A stretch of 64,000 nt of DNA from an uncultured Prevotellaceae bacterium (lineage in GTDB: Bacteria > Bacteroidota > Bacteroidia > Bacteroidales > Muribaculaceae): NCBI GenBank assembly GCA_947165675.1, contig CAMVBJ010000010.1:28658-92657 (forward strand), written 5' to 3'. Of this stretch, positions 55,101 to 63,959 are shown piece after piece. Numbering within the stretch: position 1 is the first letter of the stretch; every line of letters starts with the position of its first letter. The notes under the pieces are model-generated. The model searched no databases and was not told the origin of the DNA. It saw only the letters and a program-made list of their open reading frames with translations. The position numbers and the translations under genes were made by a program.

Positions 55101-56114
55101 GTGAACATCGTCAACCATGCCATCTATACCAAGGATGAGGTTGATGCCGACAAGGCCGATGAGTTAGAGGAGAATAACACAGTGACCATCAACTTCACTC
55201 CCAACCAGGGTATTCCCGTGACCGAATACCGCGTTTACAGTGGCAGTTGGAATGAATCAGACAAGCAACTGAAGAAAGATGCCAGCACGCTCGTGCTCGA
55301 CAATCAGAATTACTACCTGGCAGACCCGATTACCCTTGAGACCAAGGTAACTCCTGGTAGAGTTCATGTGCCCGAGGCCTACACCGACTACAACAACAAC
55401 ACCTATGGCTGCTACAAGCAGAAGGTCGGTGACGCCAACATCCAGACATCATCCAACAAACTGGCTGAGTCCGAGGCCGACATCTATTGGGATCACACGA
55501 CCGACGAGAACGGCAACACCGTTGTTGACCACACCAAGGTCACCAAGGTTTACCACGTTGACCTCAGCAACCTGACCAATCTGTTATTACCCACCGACGA
55601 GAGCCGCTACCTGCTCCGCATCTGGCGCCAAGTCGAGGGTGACGATGAGAAAGTCCTGCTCAACGATATCAGCAGCGAATTTGACCCCACTGGCAGTGGC
55701 GAAGATTTCAAAATGGCTGATGGTACAAACCTTGCCACCACCTATAAAGATATGGACGGACTTGTAACTGACAATAAGGAGAATCAACTGATCACTCCCA
55801 TCAGTGACACCTTCTATCATCACAAGTTGGCCGAGGGTACCGAAATCACTTACTATGCGACGCTCTACGTCTATGACGAGGAAGCCGACAAGTATTATGT
55901 GAAGAAGGCTCAGGTTACTGTGAGTGCTAACGGCATGGGTGTTATCACCGGCATCGACGAGCTCCCGATGGGCACCAAGATGGTTCGCTCGATGGAGTAC
56001 TACAACGTCGCCGGCGCCATGAGTGAGAAGCCGTTTGACGGCGTGAACATCGTTGTTGCCCGCTACACCGACGGCACGACGAGCACCTACAAAGTGATAT
56101 ATCCAACTAAATAA
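52200..56114 (+). CDS. Large secreted protein with CBM26-like starch-binding modules
   Basis: This 1304-residue protein has a signal peptide (MKNFALTLLLMLCAVTSASA). Two related N-terminal modules follow (about 50-165 and 180-275), with aromatic-rich segments AWLDNGEKIFGDWPGKKL and IYLWHPWEAGPEWND. These resemble family 26 starch-binding modules. The long middle (about 300-1240) is beta-rich and not recognised. The last 60 residues (EYYNVAGAMSEKPFDGVNIVVARYTDGTTSTYKVI) resemble the C-terminal sorting-type domains of secreted Bacteroidota proteins. Base composition is more AT-rich than the neighbours. Its own promoter and terminator make it monocistronic. Glycan binding is inferred; no catalytic domain is seen. 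Confidence 0.7.
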   Translation: MKNFALTLLLMLCAVTSASAYEYVFDWSKIQIDHGSAGGGTTYPETPTNGIDLYIHGTRELQSTENLMIYAWLDNGEKIFGDWPGKKLTEVGDLKKIAKSSDLENATEFFKVHFDLTDVNFIISVNGDHGQQTADLALNEAGSFFFQYDRYDSNNTKQLFDYYSDGEVLQNFLSTSGDNPTIYARIMDGSSFTPTIYLWHPWEAGPEWNDPANHHEMEPVVIKGQTWYKYFINEYFGNVKFIISDHGNTSTQTTNITLTAGSNIFDYYPTGYGDRYERPSFGFLSGTNDFAEVEMINPEAADEVSFTVEGEHGTATFTIHCKHSLIDKVQIVNNELQFPKESYFTATVNDGFNLQRVWLGCPEVTSDYNDVGYQFDENLHPLEANTDVTDMGYGTEAKALWNGSHTEHMYNISNGSNTIVSGYVSNTGMQLLRTGKITRIYSEGTSLERLVDAHWGVKQLNQAFDHDLVGVEYRDNGNQMVLICRSVDYVANHNPIKEGQKSIIDPNTGKPYEWSDPNTKQYAWIALQLPDGVDGKQYEGKQLRGIRGMFCSVTTPVWHIEWYNPTMIVDEIKPEQIVAEGVETHLNTYIVANLTDQSYEHTYDNSAAWSNPADRPNEEGVQSFDVSGNYYLIKPRRWEICNLDHVMRTDDEVIYIPDSRAVMPSVTNVVDGHEVEVLEANVCEQNDIEGYANIQRPYETGEKSIWRHSDEQMGCVGQEWRMRYKIYYIPDALVFASDFHPNDYPLSVPDRTYDIELAKKGNIGMHIIGIPELKKYDKDILISASDYWSRYKYSEDVNVYRNDLHIAPNTLKETFGNTGNLIVYREEYRDKAFVREVPIARIIQKTSTTLNAGGANRVEYQLEYLNLDEDRLARQDDLLKPDYSGNSDGTIFKPIPVIADTTKTTFVIGQGATDPYVSIYDMFYSNKMEDIATNETLATDYYYRVKPEVEQPNLEEVSGYAPIYKTDVNIVNHAIYTKDEVDADKADELEENNTVTINFTPNQGIPVTEYRVYSGSWNESDKQLKKDASTLVLDNQNYYLADPITLETKVTPGRVHVPEAYTDYNNNTYGCYKQKVGDANIQTSSNKLAESEADIYWDHTTDENGNTVVDHTKVTKVYHVDLSNLTNLLLPTDESRYLLRIWRQVEGDDEKVLLNDISSEFDPTGSGEDFKMADGTNLATTYKDMDGLVTDNKENQLITPISDTFYHHKLAEGTEITYYATLYVYDEEADKYYVKKAQVTVSANGMGVITGIDELPMGTKMVRSMEYYNVAGAMSEKPFDGVNIVVARYTDGTTSTYKVIYPTK

Positions 56115-56137
56115 TTTTTCATCATCATTATCCATGT

Positions 56138-56176
56138 GCAGGAGGGAACCGCGAGGCTTCCCTCCTGCTGCTTTTA
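56138..56176 (+). terminator. Rho-independent terminator
   Basis: GCAGGAGGGAA (56138-56148) pairs perfectly with TTCCCTCCTGC (56158-56168), followed by TGCTTTTAT. Confidence 0.85.
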
Positions 56177-56207
56177 TGACAAGGTCACAAAAATCCGGCA
56201 TCGAAAA

Positions 56208-56237
56208 TTGAAAACTGAAAAAGATTTACTACCTTTG
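56208..56237 (+). promoter_or_regulatory. rpoN promoter
   Basis: TTGA (56208-56211), 18 bases, then TACCTTTG (56230-56237); the ATG follows 34 bases later at 56272. Confidence 0.6.
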
Positions 56238-56271
56238 TGGGTTAAAGATGAAATAAAAACCTCAAACTACG

Positions 56272-57738
56272 ATGGCAAAACAGGGACTCACACTGGAGCA
56301 GAAGCAGACTCAACGCATGGCGCTGGAGCAGCAGCGCATGTTGGGACTGGTGCTGGAGAAGAATGATGCCGAGATGGCCGAATTCATTGACAACAAGGTC
56401 AATGAGATTCAGGCGCTCGAGAAGAAGCAGGACGACGAAGGCGACGACTACAACACGGGCAGTGGCGATCGTGACAATGAGCGCGACAACAACCGCACGC
56501 CCAGCGACGAGGTCAATGCCGAGACGGGGGGCGACGACGACACGATGGCCTGGTACCGCTACTTTGCCAACAACCGCAGCCGTGACGACGAGTACTACGC
56601 CCCGACGGCCGTGAGCGAGAAGACGTTGACCGATTTCCTGACCGACCAGTTGGGCGAGCTGGAGCTTGACGAGACCCAGCAGATCATTGCACGAGCCATC
56701 GTGGGCAACATCGAGGAGAACGGCTACCTGAGACGCTCGACCAGCGAGATTGCCGACGACGTGACCTTCAACGACGGCTATGTGGTCGATACCCACCAGG
56801 TGGACAAGATGCTGGACGTGGTGCAGTCACTCGACCCGCCGGGCATCGCTGCCCGAGACCTGCGCGAGTGCATGCTGCTGCAACTGCGCCGCAAGCCCCG
56901 CACCCCCGACGTGGAACTTGCCATCGAGATTGTGGAGAAATACTTCGACGACCTGGCGGGCATGAGATTTGACACCCTGAGCCGCCGCATGGGCAAGGAC
57001 GAGGAGCGCCTGGAGGAGGTCTTCAAGCACCAGATTCGCCGCGGCATCAACCCCTACCCCGGCAACGCCGTGGGGTCGCGCGCTGACACGAGCTACCAGG
57101 TCACCCCCGACTTTGACGTGGAACTCGACGAGGAGACGGGGCGGCTGACGGTGACCCTGCGCAACAATATCCCCGCACTACAGATCAGCGAGAGCTACGC
57201 CCTGATGAACGAGCGCTACCGCAGCGAGAGTGCCTTGAGTGTCAAGGAGAACAAGGAGAAACGGCAGATCATGGACGCTTACCAGCGCGCGAGCATGTTT
57301 ATCGAGGTGCTCAAGCAGCGCCAGGAGACGCTATTCAACACGATGAGCGCCATCGTCAAGTGCCAGCCCGACTACTTCTTGAGTGGTGATGAGCGCGACT
57401 TGAAACCCCTGGGACAACAGCAGATAGCCGACATGATCGGCAAGGACGTGTCGGTCGTGTCACGTGCCGTGAGCAACAAGTATGTGCAGACACCCTGGGG
57501 CGTGAAGAGCTTGAAGTCCTTCTTCAGCGAGGACATCAACGGTGCATCCCGGCACGAGGTGTATGACGACTTGAAGAAGCTGGTCGAGGAGGAAGACAAG
57601 AGCCACCCGCTGAGCGACGACGCCCTGTGTGAGCGCCTCAAGGAGATGGGTTACAAACTGGAGCGCCGCACCGTGGCCAAGTACCGTGACGCCTTGAAGA
57701 TTCCCAGCAGCACCGTGCGCCGCAAGATGGCGAGATAG
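56272..57738 (+). CDS. rpoN: RNA polymerase sigma-54 factor
   Basis: This 488-residue factor has the Gln-rich region I (LTLEQKQTQRMALEQQRMLGL), an acidic region II with Asp/Asn-rich stretch, core-binding region III (QLGELELDETQQIIARAIVGNIEENGYL), an HTH segment (SVVSRAVSNKYVQTPWGVKSLKSFF) and the RpoN box RRTVAKYRDAL near the end. It directs transcription from -24/-12 promoters and needs enhancer-binding ATPases, none of which are in this window. Normal length; the PAP2-like gene follows by 33 bases. Confidence 0.96.
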   Translation: MAKQGLTLEQKQTQRMALEQQRMLGLVLEKNDAEMAEFIDNKVNEIQALEKKQDDEGDDYNTGSGDRDNERDNNRTPSDEVNAETGGDDDTMAWYRYFANNRSRDDEYYAPTAVSEKTLTDFLTDQLGELELDETQQIIARAIVGNIEENGYLRRSTSEIADDVTFNDGYVVDTHQVDKMLDVVQSLDPPGIAARDLRECMLLQLRRKPRTPDVELAIEIVEKYFDDLAGMRFDTLSRRMGKDEERLEEVFKHQIRRGINPYPGNAVGSRADTSYQVTPDFDVELDEETGRLTVTLRNNIPALQISESYALMNERYRSESALSVKENKEKRQIMDAYQRASMFIEVLKQRQETLFNTMSAIVKCQPDYFLSGDERDLKPLGQQQIADMIGKDVSVVSRAVSNKYVQTPWGVKSLKSFFSEDINGASRHEVYDDLKKLVEEEDKSHPLSDDALCERLKEMGYKLERRTVAKYRDALKIPSSTVRRKMAR

Positions 57739-57771
57739 CATGTGCCCCCCCTGACATCAACCGACAAGAAC

Positions 57772-58410
57772 ATGAAAAGATATACCGTCAACAAGTTTAT
57801 CGCCGGCCTGGCCAACTTCACATCCACCGCCCTCAGCCCGATATTGATGCCCACCTACGGCGCCCTGCTGGTATTGTGGTCATCGGTACTGTGTGTGCTG
57901 CCCTACGGCACCCGCGTGGCAGTGCTGCTCGTGTGTATGGGCATCACTTGCATCGTGCCGCTCATCTTCCTGAGCGTGCTGCGCCACTTCAAGCTGGTCA
58001 AGGACCTGCACGTCGAGGAGAGGGAACAACGATTCATCCCCTACCTGTTCACCATGGTCTGCTACCTGGCTGCCGCCTACTACCTGTACTATTGCCACTC
58101 GCCACGCTGGTTCACGATGTTCATGGTGGGGTCGGCCTTCACCGTGCTCATCATGGCCCTGATCAACCTCAAGTGGAAAATCAGCGCCCACATGGCGGGC
58201 ATCGGCGGACTCGTTGCACTGGTGTACCAATTGCTCGTGCAGGACTTGAGCGCATTTGACCTCTTCTGGCTGCTCAGTTTCGTCATCATCTTGGCTGGCG
58301 GCTTAGGCTCGGCGCGCCTGGTGCTCAAGCGTCATGACCTGGCACAAGTGCTCGCTGGCGTGGTCGTGGGCTTTGCTTGCGTGTCACTCACGATGAGGCT
58401 ATTAGGCTAA
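57772..58410 (+). CDS. PAP2-family-like membrane phosphatase
   Basis: The start used is ATG 57772 (MKRYTVNKFIAGLANF), giving 212 residues; an in-frame GTG at 57742 is an alternative. About six hydrophobic segments; the C-terminal 'RLVLKRHDLAQVLAGVVVG' is the PAP2 third-motif region (HD..QV..G). The first-motif residues (KxxxxxxRP-type) are reduced to HVEEREQRFIP, so catalysis is uncertain. Relatives in Bacteroidota lie beside rpoN and are annotated phosphatase PAP2 family. The likely substrate would be a lipid phosphate. Confidence 0.72.
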   Translation: MKRYTVNKFIAGLANFTSTALSPILMPTYGALLVLWSSVLCVLPYGTRVAVLLVCMGITCIVPLIFLSVLRHFKLVKDLHVEEREQRFIPYLFTMVCYLAAAYYLYYCHSPRWFTMFMVGSAFTVLIMALINLKWKISAHMAGIGGLVALVYQLLVQDLSAFDLFWLLSFVIILAGGLGSARLVLKRHDLAQVLAGVVVGFACVSLTMRLLG

Positions 58411-58466
58411 ACCCTCCCGATTAACCCGAGAAACTATAAACACTTAACGATAAGGATAAGATACAC

Positions 58467-60293
58467 ATGAATAAAACGTTCAACTATCGCCGCCGCGCCA
58501 CGGTCAGCGTCTCCGTGGGCCCGATCGCCATGGGCAGTGAATGGCCCGTGCGCGTGCAGTCGATGACCAATACTGCTACCGACGACATCACCGCCAGCGG
58601 AGCACAGTGCCAGCGCATTGCCTACGCTGGAGCCGATTATGTCCGCCTGACGGCCCAGGGCGTGAAGCAGGCCCAGAGTATCGGAGAGATGGCCCGTGAG
58701 CTGCGGGCCGCGGGCTGCGACATCCCACTCATTGCCGACATCCACTTTAACCCGCAGGCCGCTATCGCTGCCGCCGCGGTGTGTGAGGGCGTGCGCATCA
58801 ATCCAGGCAACTTTGTTGACCCGGCACGCACCTTCAAGCAGATAGAATATACCGACGAACAGTACCAGACCGAGCTGGCACGCATCCGCGAGGCGTTACT
58901 GCCCCTGCTCGACGTCTGTCGCGAGCACCACACGGCATTGCGCCTGGGCGTGAACCACGGGTCACTCAGCGACCGCATCATGAGCCGCTACGGTAACACG
59001 GCTGCCGGCATGGTCGAGAGCGTGATGGAATTCCTGCGCGTACTGGTCGAGGAGCAATTCACCGATGTCGTCATCTCGATGAAGGCATCCAACGTCGTGG
59101 TCATGGTCGAGGCGGTGCGACGCCTGGTTGACGCCATGGACCGCGAGGACATGCACTTCCCGCTTCACCTGGGCGTGACCGAGGCAGGATTTGGCGAGGA
59201 TGGACGCATCAAGAGTGCTGTGGGCATCGGAGCGCTCATGGCCGAGGGACTGGGTGACACCATCCGCGTCTCCCTCAGCGAGGAACCCGAGCTCGAAATC
59301 CCCGTGGCACGCAAGCTCGTGGACTATATCGCATCTCGCGAGGGGCATGACCCCATCGAGGGCGACTACAGCGAGGGCTATGACGCCTTGAGCCCCTCAC
59401 GCCGCGACACGGTCACCGTGGGAGACCGCATCGGCGGCAACATGCCTCCCGTGGTGATTGCCAGCTACCGTCCCGACGAACTCGACGGAGCCGAGCTCCA
59501 GCCCGACTTCTACTATAGTGCCGACGGCTTGATTGACGGCATGCACCAGTTCCTGGTTCCCCTGGACCGCTGGAGTGGCGAGCGCAACGTCTATCCGCTG
59601 CTCACACTGGGCGAGTGGGACCGCTGCCCCGCCACACGGTTGCGCTTCCTGCAACTGCCCGCCACGACCCCAGTACACCGGTTGGAATTCCTGCGTGGCC
59701 GCAACGACACAGTGATCGTTATCACCCCCGTGGGCAAGAACATCCCGGGTGAGGAGCAGGCCTTGACCCACGCCATGGACGCTGCCGGCATCAACTGCCC
59801 CGTGGTGATGCGCAACACCTATGGCGACAGCTCCAACGAGTGGCTGCAAGTCAAGGCGGGCGCCGACATGGGTGCCGTGCTGCTCAACCGCCGCACCGAC
59901 GGCATCTGGCTCGAAGCGCCCAACAGCCACAGCAGCGCCGAGGTGGTAAGATATGCCTTTGCCATCCTGCAAGCTGCCCGCCAGCGCACGAGTAAGACCG
60001 AGTTCATCTCCTGTCCTGGATGTGGCCGCACCATGTTTGACCTGCAATCGACCGTCAAGCGCGTGCAGCAGGCGACAGCCCACCTGACCCACTTGAAGAT
60101 AGGCGTGATGGGCTGCATCGTCAACGGACCTGGCGAGATGGCCGATGCCGACTACGGATATGTGGGAGCGGCAGCAGGACGCGTCAGCCTGTACAAGGGC
60201 AAGGAATGCATCGAGATGAACATTGCCGAGGAGGACGCTATCGACCGCCTTGTCGATCTCATCAAGCAGCATGGCGACTGGCGCGAACCTTGA
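58467..60293 (+). CDS. ispG: (E)-4-hydroxy-3-methylbut-2-enyl-diphosphate synthase, long form
   Basis: This 608-residue Fe-S enzyme of the MEP isoprenoid pathway converts MEcPP to HMBPP. The N-terminal TIM barrel (VGPIAMGSEWPVRVQSMTNT, IADIHFNP, LRLGVNHGSL) is followed by a large insertion of about 250 residues and the C-terminal cluster domain with FISCPGCGRTMFDLQ and IGVMGCIVNGPGEM (the three Cys ligands). The insertion is the form seen in Bacteroidota, Chlamydiae and plants, which accounts for the length. It stands alone between the PAP2-like and lipoprotein genes. Confidence 0.96.
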   Translation: MNKTFNYRRRATVSVSVGPIAMGSEWPVRVQSMTNTATDDITASGAQCQRIAYAGADYVRLTAQGVKQAQSIGEMARELRAAGCDIPLIADIHFNPQAAIAAAAVCEGVRINPGNFVDPARTFKQIEYTDEQYQTELARIREALLPLLDVCREHHTALRLGVNHGSLSDRIMSRYGNTAAGMVESVMEFLRVLVEEQFTDVVISMKASNVVVMVEAVRRLVDAMDREDMHFPLHLGVTEAGFGEDGRIKSAVGIGALMAEGLGDTIRVSLSEEPELEIPVARKLVDYIASREGHDPIEGDYSEGYDALSPSRRDTVTVGDRIGGNMPPVVIASYRPDELDGAELQPDFYYSADGLIDGMHQFLVPLDRWSGERNVYPLLTLGEWDRCPATRLRFLQLPATTPVHRLEFLRGRNDTVIVITPVGKNIPGEEQALTHAMDAAGINCPVVMRNTYGDSSNEWLQVKAGADMGAVLLNRRTDGIWLEAPNSHSSAEVVRYAFAILQAARQRTSKTEFISCPGCGRTMFDLQSTVKRVQQATAHLTHLKIGVMGCIVNGPGEMADADYGYVGAAAGRVSLYKGKECIEMNIAEEDAIDRLVDLIKQHGDWREP

Positions 60294-60337
60294 TGATTGA
60301 TAACGCTTAACCCATTTTTTTAACGCGTGTGTGGACA

Positions 60338-61339
60338 ATGATGAGACAGCACTATTCCCTATTTACCCTGCTGGCACTACTACTGGCTACGGGCCTCGCA
60401 TCGTGCAGCAGCGATAGCTTCAAGGTCGATGGAAAGCTCGAACAGCTCGACGGCAACATGGTGAGAGTGGCCTTTCGTGGCGACTCGGGCATCGTTGACC
60501 TGGAGGTCAATGTGGACGACAAGGGTCAATTCACCGTCGAGGGCGCTGCGTCACAGCCCGCCATCGTGACCGTGAGCACCCGCCGTGGCGACCCGTTGGC
60601 CATGATGGTGGCGGTCAATGGCGACCGCTTGAAGGTGACGGGCGATGCCAGCAATGCAACAGGCATCAAGGTCAAGGGTAACAAGGTGAACGAGGAGTGG
60701 CAGCTATTCCGTGACGAGCACAAGGCCTTCTACAGCGACCCTAACCCCAGCCGCCTGGATGCCTCGATCGAGAAATATGTGCGAGAACATCCCGACGACA
60801 TCCTATCCACCATCCTGCTCATCGCCGATTACAGCAACTACACCGACCGTGACAAGGTGGACAAGTTGCTCAAGGGAATCCATGCTGAGGCTCGTCCCGA
60901 GTCATTGGCATCGCTGCTGACCAGCAATCCCGCAGGGCGCAAGAGCAAAATCACACCGCGCTTGATGTCGCTCACGCTGATCAAGCACGGTGGTAACTTT
61001 GAGGAAATCAAACTCACTGGCCACACGACCCTCATCACCTTGTGGGCCAATCCGCCCAAGGATCGCCAGATCCTGAATCAGAAACTGAAGGGTATCGACC
61101 CCGATATCCACCTTCTCGATGTCCTTGCCGAGAGTGACACCCTGCGTTGGCACAAAGCCATCGCCGGGGAGTCACGTCAGCACTATTGGGCACCAGGCGG
61201 ACCGCTGGAACAGGGAATCCAACTCTTGGGTATCAATTCCATGCCATGGTATGCGGTACTCGATACGACGGGCCTTGTCATTTACTCGGGCCCGAACCTC
61301 GACACCGCCATCACCACAGCCACCCGACAGCATCAATAG
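60338..61339 (+). CDS. Thioredoxin-like lipoprotein with DUF4369 domain
   Basis: This 333-residue protein (ATG 60338; MMRQHYSLFTLLALLLATGLASC) has a lipobox LASC and an N-terminal DUF4369 beta domain (FKVDGKLEQLDGNMVRVAF, about 28-120). A helical middle and a thioredoxin-fold C-terminal part follow (TTLITLWANPP, about 230-333). The usual CxxC of TlpA/ResA is replaced (NPPKDRQIL), so disulphide reductase activity is doubtful. Its 3' end overlaps the converging gene at 61333 by seven bases. Confidence 0.75.
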   Translation: MMRQHYSLFTLLALLLATGLASCSSDSFKVDGKLEQLDGNMVRVAFRGDSGIVDLEVNVDDKGQFTVEGAASQPAIVTVSTRRGDPLAMMVAVNGDRLKVTGDASNATGIKVKGNKVNEEWQLFRDEHKAFYSDPNPSRLDASIEKYVREHPDDILSTILLIADYSNYTDRDKVDKLLKGIHAEARPESLASLLTSNPAGRKSKITPRLMSLTLIKHGGNFEEIKLTGHTTLITLWANPPKDRQILNQKLKGIDPDIHLLDVLAESDTLRWHKAIAGESRQHYWAPGGPLEQGIQLLGINSMPWYAVLDTTGLVIYSGPNLDTAITTATRQHQ

Positions 61340-62685
61340 ATCACTTCAAACAAGCGGATATCATCCTGAGTGATGGAGGTGTGACCGTCGGCGACGGTGT
61401 AACCGCCGTCACAGTCCATGGCACGGCCATTAGGCGCGCAACTGTAGAAGCTGCCACCGCTGATGGCACATGTGGTGTCACACTTGATGCCCTTGGGGGC
61501 TACGGTAACCTGCTTACCCGTGACCACCACGTTGAGTTCACCGCCCGTGAAGGTGAAGGGCTGCGCCACGTTGATGCCCTTGGCATCATCTCCTGTACAC
61601 TTGATATTGAGCACACCGCCCGTCATGGTGAGGTTGTGGTCGGCCTTGACACCCGATGCGGTTGTAGATACGGGGTTGCCTAACTCATCCACCTCGGCCT
61701 TGGTGGTGCCGGTGTTGATGATGGTTGTGCGGCCTCCCGCGATGTTGATGAGGCTATCACAGTTGATGCCCTTGGCACCGTCGGCAGCAATCTCCATGTT
61801 GATCACACCACCCTTGATATAAACAAAATCCTTGGCCTTGATACCGTGACCGCTGGAGCTGTTGAGGTAGAGTTTAGCACCTGGACGCACCATCACATAG
61901 TCATCGCTGGCCATGCAGTGACGGCCGACGCTGTAGATGTTGAGCAGACCCTTACCACTGACCAGGATCTGTCCCTCGCTGAAGAGGGCCGCCTTCTGGT
62001 CCTCACCATCGACCATGGTGTAAGTCTCACCATCGCGCAGGGTGTTGACCGTGCCCTCGTTCAACACGAGGTAGAGTGACTTGCCGCACTGGTCATTGAT
62101 GGCGGCGCCTGTGGGATTGGTGATATCCACGCCATTGAGCTGGAGCTGGAACTTGCGCTCGCTGTAGAACTTGAGCGAGCCGTTGGTCGTCGTGCCCGTG
62201 ACAACATATTTCACGCGCTTGGCGGCGCTGGTAACGGTCACATGTGCACCAGCCGTGTTGACAATCACTCCGCTGGGATTGCCCGTCACGGTCACGTTAT
62301 CGCCGTCAAAGGCGATATTGACCGTTGTGGACCAGATGGTGTTCTCGACATAGTCGCCATAATCCACGGCATCCTCATCGTCGGGGATCGATTCGGACGG
62401 TTCGACCAGTTCACTGTCATCGAGGACAATCTCCTTAGGGGTGATCTCCTCCTGCTGGCTACCGCCACCCAGGATGATGTCAATGATGGCGTTAACGTCG
62501 CTGATGCCTACTTCTCCATCGCCATTGACATCGGCGGCGCTGTCCGAGCCACCCGCCAGTATAATGTCGATGACCGCGTTGACATCGCTGATGCTGACCT
62601 CGCCATCACCATTTGCGTCACCAGTAACGGCATGGGCGCCCGTTACTGTCGCCATGGCCAATAATGCAAGCAATAACTTCTTCAT
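61333..62685 (-). CDS. Dockerin-tagged Cthe_2159-like carbohydrate-binding protein
   Basis: This 450-residue protein has a signal peptide (MKKLLLALLAMATVTGAHA), an N-terminal type I dockerin with two loops (GDANGDGEVSISDV and ADVNGDGEVGISDV, about 22-75), an acidic linker and a Cthe_2159/DUF4353 beta-helix (about 120-450). The helix has repeats such as GVNIxN-type 'LQLNGVDITNPTGAAIND' and 'IKAKDFVYIKGGVINMEIA'. It is closely related to the lipoprotein directly upstream (for example TYTMVDGEDQKAALFSEGQI against EYTMVDGEDQKAAFFSEGQI), so the pair is a tandem duplication in which one copy is dockerin-tagged and the other lipid-anchored. Gap to that gene: 29 bases. Confidence 0.82.
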   Translation of the reverse strand: MKKLLLALLAMATVTGAHAVTGDANGDGEVSISDVNAVIDIILAGGSDSAADVNGDGEVGISDVNAIIDIILGGGSQQEEITPKEIVLDDSELVEPSESIPDDEDAVDYGDYVENTIWSTTVNIAFDGDNVTVTGNPSGVIVNTAGAHVTVTSAAKRVKYVVTGTTTNGSLKFYSERKFQLQLNGVDITNPTGAAINDQCGKSLYLVLNEGTVNTLRDGETYTMVDGEDQKAALFSEGQILVSGKGLLNIYSVGRHCMASDDYVMVRPGAKLYLNSSSGHGIKAKDFVYIKGGVINMEIAADGAKGINCDSLINIAGGRTTIINTGTTKAEVDELGNPVSTTASGVKADHNLTMTGGVLNIKCTGDDAKGINVAQPFTFTGGELNVVVTGKQVTVAPKGIKCDTTCAISGGSFYSCAPNGRAMDCDGGYTVADGHTSITQDDIRLFEVIY

Positions 62686-62714
62686 AATGGTTGTTGAATC
62701 TTTTATTTTTTCTC

Positions 62715-63929
62715 TTAATATGCTATTGTTACCACTTTAGGGTTGTTCTCATAAACCGTGTAGCCAGGAGCGACCGTCGTGTTGCCACTGACGTCCATCG
62801 GGTCACTGCGGCGGCTGTAGGTGTAGAAGTAACCGCCGTTGATATTGAAATGGCCATCCACCTTGATGCCCTTGGGCTTCTTCAATTTCTTGGTGCCCAC
62901 TGCGACAGCCTGGAATGAACCGCCCTTGACAACGATATTCTGCTTGGCGTTCAAGCCTTTACCGCCGTCGCCAGTGGCCTTGAGCTTGAGGAGACCCTTG
63001 TTGACGGTCATCAACGTGTCGCAGTAGAGTGCGGCACAGGCGGTGGTGTCGGGTAGGCCTTCGTCGGTGGTTTCCAAGCGCGTGTCACCACCGGCAATCG
63101 CCACAAGGCGTCCCCCATTGACCGTCATCGGGCCACCACTGCGCACACCCTTGGCTCCGGCACCCGTGGTCTCGACATTGATGACACCGCCATCCAGGAT
63201 GATACCGTCATTGGCACGCAGGCCGTCAAGTGCAACGCTGTTGATATAAAGGTTCACGCCTGGACGCACGCGGATGTAGTCATCACTGCGGATGCCACCA
63301 CGCCCCTTGGCATCGACGTTGAGCCTGCCTGTTCCGCTGAAGATGATCTGGCCTTCACTGAAGAATGCCGCCTTCTGATCCTCCCCGTCAACCATCGTGT
63401 ATTCGACGCCATCCTGCAAGTGGTTGGTCGTGCCCTGAGCCAGGACGACATACATCGACTTGCTGCCCTGGTTGTTGATGGCAGCGCCATCGGGATTGGT
63501 CATGTCAATGTTGTTGAGCAAGAGCTGGAAACGCTTGTCGCCATAAAACTTCAACGAGCCATTAGCAGTCGATCCGCTGACGACGAACTTCACTGGTCCT
63601 GACAAATTCATGACCGTGACATGAGCGCCAGTGGTCTGAATAGTGACTCCGGGAACCGACCCTGTCACCTCGGCGACGTTACCGATGTATTTAATCTCGA
63701 TGACCTTGTTCCACGTCGTGTTCTCGACATAGTCGTTGTAGGCCGAGTCATTGACATCGGTCACTGGCACGTCGGCTGCCTCGCTAAGCGCGGTGAAATC
63801 GAGTTCGATGTTGACTGGCTCAACCTGATACTGGGCTATGATGTCGTCCATGTCGGTATCATCGTTCACACACGAGACCATCGCCGTGCCCATCACCAGA
63901 GCCATTAGTCCATAAGATATCTTTCTCAT
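62715..63929 (-). CDS. Cthe_2159-like carbohydrate-binding lipoprotein
   Basis: This 404-residue protein has a signal peptide with lipobox MVSC (MRKISYGLMALVMGTAMVSC) and an acidic sequence after the Cys (VNDDTDMDD), a pattern of surface lipoproteins. The mature protein is a beta-helix of the Cthe_2159/DUF4353 family with the same order of repeats as the downstream gene (LLLNNIDMTNPDGAAINNQG, YIRVRPGVNLYINS). First gene of the leftward pair. No catalytic residues are expected; a carbohydrate-binding role follows the family founder. Confidence 0.82.
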   Translation of the reverse strand: MRKISYGLMALVMGTAMVSCVNDDTDMDDIIAQYQVEPVNIELDFTALSEAADVPVTDVNDSAYNDYVENTTWNKVIEIKYIGNVAEVTGSVPGVTIQTTGAHVTVMNLSGPVKFVVSGSTANGSLKFYGDKRFQLLLNNIDMTNPDGAAINNQGSKSMYVVLAQGTTNHLQDGVEYTMVDGEDQKAAFFSEGQIIFSGTGRLNVDAKGRGGIRSDDYIRVRPGVNLYINSVALDGLRANDGIILDGGVINVETTGAGAKGVRSGGPMTVNGGRLVAIAGGDTRLETTDEGLPDTTACAALYCDTLMTVNKGLLKLKATGDGGKGLNAKQNIVVKGGSFQAVAVGTKKLKKPKGIKVDGHFNINGGYFYTYSRRSDPMDVSGNTTVAPGYTVYENNPKVVTIAY

Positions 63930-63959
63930 ATTGCTTTTTCTTAATTAATTTAAGTTTCG

